From an uncultured Bacteroides sp. (GTDB lineage: Bacteria > Bacteroidota > Bacteroidia > Bacteroidales > Bacteroidaceae), in the NCBI GenBank assembly GCA_900555635.1, contig USLU01000007.1:1-64000 (forward strand): a stretch of 64,000 nucleotides of DNA, written 5' to 3'. The notes under the pieces were generated by a model. That model saw nothing but the letters and a program-made list of their open reading frames with translations, was not told the origin of the DNA and ran no database searches. Position numbers and translations under genes: made by a program. The number at the start of each line of letters is the position of its first letter. Positions within the stretch are counted from its first letter, which is position 1. Positions 60,169 through 64,000 of this stretch are shown piece by piece.

Positions 60169-62328
60169 ATGAACGTAAAAAAGTACTTGATTGTGGCCGC
60201 TGCCGCACTGACAGTTTATTCTGCACGTGCAGATGAAGGAATGTGGTTACTGCAACTGATGAAGCAGCAGAACTCTATCGATATGATGAAAAAACAAGGT
60301 TTGAAACTTGAAGCAGATGACTTGTATAACCCCAATGGTGTATCTCTGAAAGACGCAGTAGGTATCTTTGGAGGTGGTTGTACCGGTGAAATCATTTCTC
60401 CGGAAGGTCTGATTCTGACAAACCACCATTGTGGATATGGTGCCATCCAACAACATAGTAGTGTAGAACACGACTACCTGACAGATGGTTTTTGGGCAAA
60501 GAATCGTAATGAAGAATTGCCTACTCCGGGTTTGAAGTTCCAGTTCATAGATCGTATTGAAGACATAACTGACATCGTAAACCAGAAAATAGCAGCTGGC
60601 GAAGTAACGGAAATAGATGCAATGACTCGTCCTTTCCTCTCCAAATTGGCTAAAGAGCTTTTTGCTAAAAGTGATTTGAAGGACCAGAAAGGCATCGAAG
60701 TACAAGCATTACCTTTCTATGCTGGAAACAAATTCTATTTATTCTTCAAAAAAGTCTATACGGACGTTCGTATGGTAGCTGCTCCTCCTTCATCGATAGG
60801 AAAATTCGGAGGGGAAACGGACAACTGGATGTGGCCCCGCCATACCGGCGACTTCTCCATGTTCCGCATTTATGGCGATGCTAATGGTAATCCGGCAGAA
60901 TACTCAGCCGACAATGTTCCATTAAAAACACCCAAGTATCTGCCTATTTCCATCAAAGGTTTGAATGAAGGAGATTATGCCATGATAATGGGGTTCCCCG
61001 GCAGCACCAGCCGCTACCTCACAGTCTCGGAAGTAAAAGAACGTATGAATGCAGAAAACGAGCCTCGAATTACCATTCGTGGCGCCCGCCTCGGCGTTTT
61101 GAAAGAAGTAATGGCTGCCAGCGATAAAACTCGTATTCAATATGCCAGCAAATTTGCAGGTTCCAGCAACTACTGGAAGAACTCGATCGGCATGAACAAA
61201 GCTATCATTGACAACGATGTATTGGGATCAAAGACCGAGCAAGAGAAAAAATTCGCTGAGTTTGCAAAAGGCAAACCCGAATATGAGGGGATCGTTGAAA
61301 AGCTCGATGCCATCAAAGCTGAAACCGAACCATTGGTACGTCAGTTCACTTACTTAGCAGAAGCCTTCATGAGTGCCATTGAATTTGGAAGTCCTTACTT
61401 GGTAATGGAAGATCTGAAAAAAGGATTACAAGAGAAAAACGACTCACTTATCAATAAAGCTACCGAACAACTGAAAAGTGTATTTGCTGATATCCACAAC
61501 AAAGATTATGATCATGAAGTAGACCGCAAAGTAGCAAAAGCAATTTTCCCTGTATATGCTAAAGCTATTCCGGCGGAGCAACGTCCTGCGTTCTATCAAA
61601 TCATTGAAAATGAATACAAAGGAGATATCAATGCTTTCATTGATGATATGTATGACAACTCTATCCTGGCAAATCAAGCAAACTTTGACAAATTCCTGAA
61701 GAAGCCTACTATTAAAGCAATTGACAAAGACGTCGCTACACATTACTCTAAAGCAAAGATTGAAAAATATACAGAGCTTCTGAAAACGATCAATGACAAG
61801 AGCAAGGACGAAGTTGCCCTGCATAAAGCATATATTCGTGGATTGGGTGAGATGAAGCAACCCGTGCCCTCTTATCCGGATGCCAACTTTACCATCCGTC
61901 TGACATACGGTAATGTAAAATCGTACAACCCTCGCGATGCTGTACATTATAAATATTACACTACCACAGACGGTATTCTTGAAAAGGAAAATCCCGAAGA
62001 CCGTGAGTTTGTTGTTCCTGCCAAGCTGAAAGAACTGATTCAAAACAAGGACTTCGGACGCTATGCCATGGCAGACGGTACGATGCCCGTTTGCTTCCTT
62101 ACCACCAACGACATAACCGGCGGTAATTCAGGAAGCCCTGTAATCAACGCCGAAGGTCAGCTTATCGGCTGCGCATTCGACGGAAACTGGGAGTCGTTGA
62201 GTGGCGACATCAACTTCGACAACAACTTGCAACGTTGCATCAACCTCGACATCCGCTATGTACTGTTCATCCTCGACAAACTGGGAGGATGCGGACATCT
62301 GATAAAAGAAATGAACATTGTGGAATAA
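60169..62328 (+). CDS. S46-family dipeptidyl-peptidase, DPP7-like
   Basis: A 719-aa periplasmic serine exopeptidase with a signal peptide (YLIVAAAALTVYSARA). The S46 trypsin-like catalytic set is complete: LTNHHCGYGAIQQH (His86/His87), RHTGDFS (Asp228) and GGNSGSPV (Ser654). The residue 18 positions after the serine is Gly672 (CAFDGNWE); the equivalent Gly in P. gingivalis DPP7 allows hydrophobic P1 residues, while DPP11 has Arg there for acidic P1. So hydrophobic-P1 (DPP7-type) cleavage is expected. It releases dipeptides from oligopeptides for uptake. A second S46 gene follows after 165 bp. Confidence 0.93.
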   Translation: MNVKKYLIVAAAALTVYSARADEGMWLLQLMKQQNSIDMMKKQGLKLEADDLYNPNGVSLKDAVGIFGGGCTGEIISPEGLILTNHHCGYGAIQQHSSVEHDYLTDGFWAKNRNEELPTPGLKFQFIDRIEDITDIVNQKIAAGEVTEIDAMTRPFLSKLAKELFAKSDLKDQKGIEVQALPFYAGNKFYLFFKKVYTDVRMVAAPPSSIGKFGGETDNWMWPRHTGDFSMFRIYGDANGNPAEYSADNVPLKTPKYLPISIKGLNEGDYAMIMGFPGSTSRYLTVSEVKERMNAENEPRITIRGARLGVLKEVMAASDKTRIQYASKFAGSSNYWKNSIGMNKAIIDNDVLGSKTEQEKKFAEFAKGKPEYEGIVEKLDAIKAETEPLVRQFTYLAEAFMSAIEFGSPYLVMEDLKKGLQEKNDSLINKATEQLKSVFADIHNKDYDHEVDRKVAKAIFPVYAKAIPAEQRPAFYQIIENEYKGDINAFIDDMYDNSILANQANFDKFLKKPTIKAIDKDVATHYSKAKIEKYTELLKTINDKSKDEVALHKAYIRGLGEMKQPVPSYPDANFTIRLTYGNVKSYNPRDAVHYKYYTTTDGILEKENPEDREFVVPAKLKELIQNKDFGRYAMADGTMPVCFLTTNDITGGNSGSPVINAEGQLIGCAFDGNWESLSGDINFDNNLQRCINLDIRYVLFILDKLGGCGHLIKEMNIVE

Positions 62329-62341
62329 TTTCTCCCTGATA

Positions 62342-62429
62342 AACGACTGAGGTAGCCTCATATAACGACTGAGGCTGCCTCTATCGTTACTTGAGGCTAC
62401 CTCAGTCGTTACTTGAGACCATCAAAGTC
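62342..62429. repeat. 22-bp periodic palindrome array between two S46 genes
   Basis: Four 22-bp units start at 62342, 62364, 62386 and 62408 (all GTTACTTGAGG- or AACGACTGAGG-like). Units 1-3 contain a small palindrome TGAGG-N3-CCTC(A); unit 4 is decayed. Units 1 and 3 together form a perfect 18-bp inverted repeat (62343-62360 with 62392-62409). It begins 14 nt after the stop codon of the first peptidase and could fold into alternative hairpins in RNA or bind a protein on one DNA face. Confidence 0.7.
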
Positions 62430-62493
62430 GTTACCTTTGATCCCCCTTTCAGAATACCTTCTAACGCACTTTTTTCTCAATAATATTAAAGAT

Positions 62494-64000
62494 ATGAAGA
62501 AATCACGAACATTAGCAATATTATTATTTTTATTGACATCATCTCTTTCCTCCGTCCACGCCGACGAAGGCATGTGGATGCTCACCGACCTTCGCAAACA
62601 AAACGAAGTTGCGATGACCGAATTAGGACTGCTGATACCCGCTGAACAGATATACAACCCTGACGGCATTGCCCTGAAAGATGCCGTTGTACACTTCGGA
62701 GGAGGCTGTACCGGAGAAGTAATTTCCGCAGAAGGTTTGGTACTGACCAACCACCATTGCGGATACGGCTCCATCCAGCAGCATAGCAGCGTAGAACACG
62801 ACTATCTGACTGACGGTTTCTGGGCTATGTCCCGCGAAGAAGAGTTACCTTGTAAAGGACTCACCGTCACCTATATTGACGAAATATTAGATGTAACGGA
62901 TTATGTAAACGAGCAACTGAAAATAGATGACGACCCGAATGGGACCAATTATCTGTCTCCCAAATACCTGACCAAAGTTGCCGATCGTTTTGCTTCCGCA
63001 CAAGGTATAACCCTGACACCCGGCCGCAACCTCGAACTAAAAGCCTTCTATGGCGGCAACCGCTATTATCTGTTTATAAAGACTACCTACAATGACATTC
63101 GTATGGTAGGTGCTCCCCCCTCCTCTATCGGTAAATTCGGTGCCGATACGGACAACTGGATGTGGCCGCGTCATACCGGCGACTTTTCTTTGTTCCGCAT
63201 CTATGCCGACAAAGACGGTCAGCCAGCTGCCTACAGCAAAGACAATGTACCTTTAAAAGTAAAGAAGCACCTCACCATCAACCTCAACGGCTATCGTGAA
63301 GGAGACTTTACTTTTATTATGGGATTTCCCGGTCGCAACTGGCGTTATATGATTTCCGACGAAGTAGAAGAACGCATGCAAACCACTAACTTCATGCGCC
63401 ATCATGTACGTGATGCGCGCCAAAAAGCGCTGATGGAACAGATGTTGAAAGATGATGCCGTGCGCATCCACTACGCCAGCAAATACGCTTCTTCTGCCAA
63501 TTACTGGAAAAACGCCATTGGTATGAATGAAGGACTTGTCCGTCTGAAAGTCTTGGATACCAAACGTACACAGCAAGAAGCCTTATTAAAGCGTGGACGT
63601 GAAAAAGGAGATGATTCTTATCAAAAGGCATTCGACCAGATACGTAGTATTGTGCAGCATCGTCGTCCGGCTCTTTACCACCAGCAAGCCATTCAGGAAG
63701 CTTTGGTAACCGGTCTCGATTTTATGCGTATCCCCAACACTTCCAATTTAGTTGCTGCTTTGAAAAGTAAAGATAAAACTCGTATCAAACAGGCAGCAGA
63801 CAGTCTTCAGATAGCGGCAAATAATTATTTTACTTCTGTTCCTTTCCCCGAAGTAGAACGTATTGTTGGCAAACAAATGTTGAAAACCTATATGCAGTAT
63901 ATCCCTGCGGACCAACGCATTGGTATCTTCAAAGTTATCGACCAGCGTTTCAAAGGAGATAGCGACGCATTTGTCGACGCTTGTTTCAACTATTCTATCT
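62494..64000 (+). CDS. S46-family dipeptidyl-peptidase (partial, runs off the window end)
   Basis: The first 502 codons of a second S46 peptidase, open to the end of the window. Signal peptide (AILLFLLTSSLSSVHA), then the conserved opening DEGMWMLTDLRKQN, LTNHHCGYGSIQQH with the catalytic His, and TDNWMWPRHTGDFSLFRIY with the catalytic Asp. The C-terminal catalytic Ser and the specificity residue lie beyond the window, so DPP7 or DPP11 type cannot be decided. Clearly a paralogue of the gene before it, though diverged in the middle region; tandem duplication is likely. Confidence 0.9.
   Translation, partial: MKKSRTLAILLFLLTSSLSSVHADEGMWMLTDLRKQNEVAMTELGLLIPAEQIYNPDGIALKDAVVHFGGGCTGEVISAEGLVLTNHHCGYGSIQQHSSVEHDYLTDGFWAMSREEELPCKGLTVTYIDEILDVTDYVNEQLKIDDDPNGTNYLSPKYLTKVADRFASAQGITLTPGRNLELKAFYGGNRYYLFIKTTYNDIRMVGAPPSSIGKFGADTDNWMWPRHTGDFSLFRIYADKDGQPAAYSKDNVPLKVKKHLTINLNGYREGDFTFIMGFPGRNWRYMISDEVEERMQTTNFMRHHVRDARQKALMEQMLKDDAVRIHYASKYASSANYWKNAIGMNEGLVRLKVLDTKRTQQEALLKRGREKGDDSYQKAFDQIRSIVQHRRPALYHQQAIQEALVTGLDFMRIPNTSNLVAALKSKDKTRIKQAADSLQIAANNYFTSVPFPEVERIVGKQMLKTYMQYIPADQRIGIFKVIDQRFKGDSDAFVDACFNYSI

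Noticed and set aside
61444..62043. 199-codon minus-strand open frame within the S46 peptidase gene
   Set aside because: Antisense to conserved S46 coding sequence; Cys/Phe-rich shadow translation.

Overview
The window looks like chromosomal DNA of a gut Bacteroides (Bacteroidota). The inference rests on Bacteroides-type promoter elements (TAnnTTTG, sometimes with an upstream TTTG) before many genes, weak Shine-Dalgarno signals, and the gene set: a PPi-dependent phosphofructokinase, S46 dipeptidyl-peptidases, an anaerobic sulfatase-maturase, an RRM RNA-binding protein, FadL/OmpP1 and carboxypeptidase-regulatory-like outer membrane proteins, a TonB lipoprotein, and a nagA/nagB-like locus. No rRNA, tRNA, CRISPR array, prophage or intact insertion sequence was seen.

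Layout. 1-1320: a PerR-like repressor with its own promoter and operator-like palindrome, then a reverse rubrerythrin (peroxide defence). 1450-3900: an ECF sigma factor, a membrane-anchored probable anti-sigma factor and two exported proteins. 3930-6950: a FadL-like outer membrane protein and a low-complexity secreted protein with a 7-His tract (minus strand). 7156-8001: prmA, convergent with two FtsX-like ABC permeases (7987-10569) that lack a nearby ATPase and have paired palindromes upstream. 10570-11171: non-coding. 11172-13781: GH25 lysozyme and PFP. 14255: RRM protein. 14672-20438: tripartite RND efflux operon (minus). 20750-30447: small protein, acyltransferase, nitrilase-family amidase, then alpha-2-macroglobulin plus PbpC, a periplasmic defence/cell-wall pair.

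30464-33300 is the most unusual part: an AT-richer two-gene cassette (an HNH-nuclease-like protein with a long hydrophobic region, translationally coupled to a tail-anchored coiled-coil protein) with a long imperfect hairpin in its probable leader, set between pbpC and nagA. It is the best candidate for an undescribed system; a defence or toxin role is only inference.

33651-36907: nagA and a NagB-like/PIG-L fusion whose deaminase active site has lost three key residues while the deacetylase motifs are intact. 37115-42628: an Amidase_3-like cell-wall protein, two small proteins, and a YgiQ radical-SAM protein probably read from a leaderless mRNA. 42673-45492: a TonB-domain lipoprotein, a 21-bp periodic palindrome array, an HU-like protein and a small beta-barrel. 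45529-52048: mfd, polyprenol-phosphate glycosyltransferase, dihydroorotase, and a free-standing MetH-activation-domain protein. 52053-54671: two paralogous barrels and a lipoprotein. 54903-58003: a second ECF sigma operon, metallophosphoesterase and PlsC. 58022-64000: DUF4369-like lipoprotein, anaerobic sulfatase-maturase, and two tandem S46 peptidases (the second cut by the window end) separated by a 22-bp periodic palindrome array.

A recurring theme is intergenic DNA carrying long hairpins whose arms are built of 7-9 nt iterated words (1327-1380, 12051-12110, 13842-13931, 28050-28108, 40644-40730).
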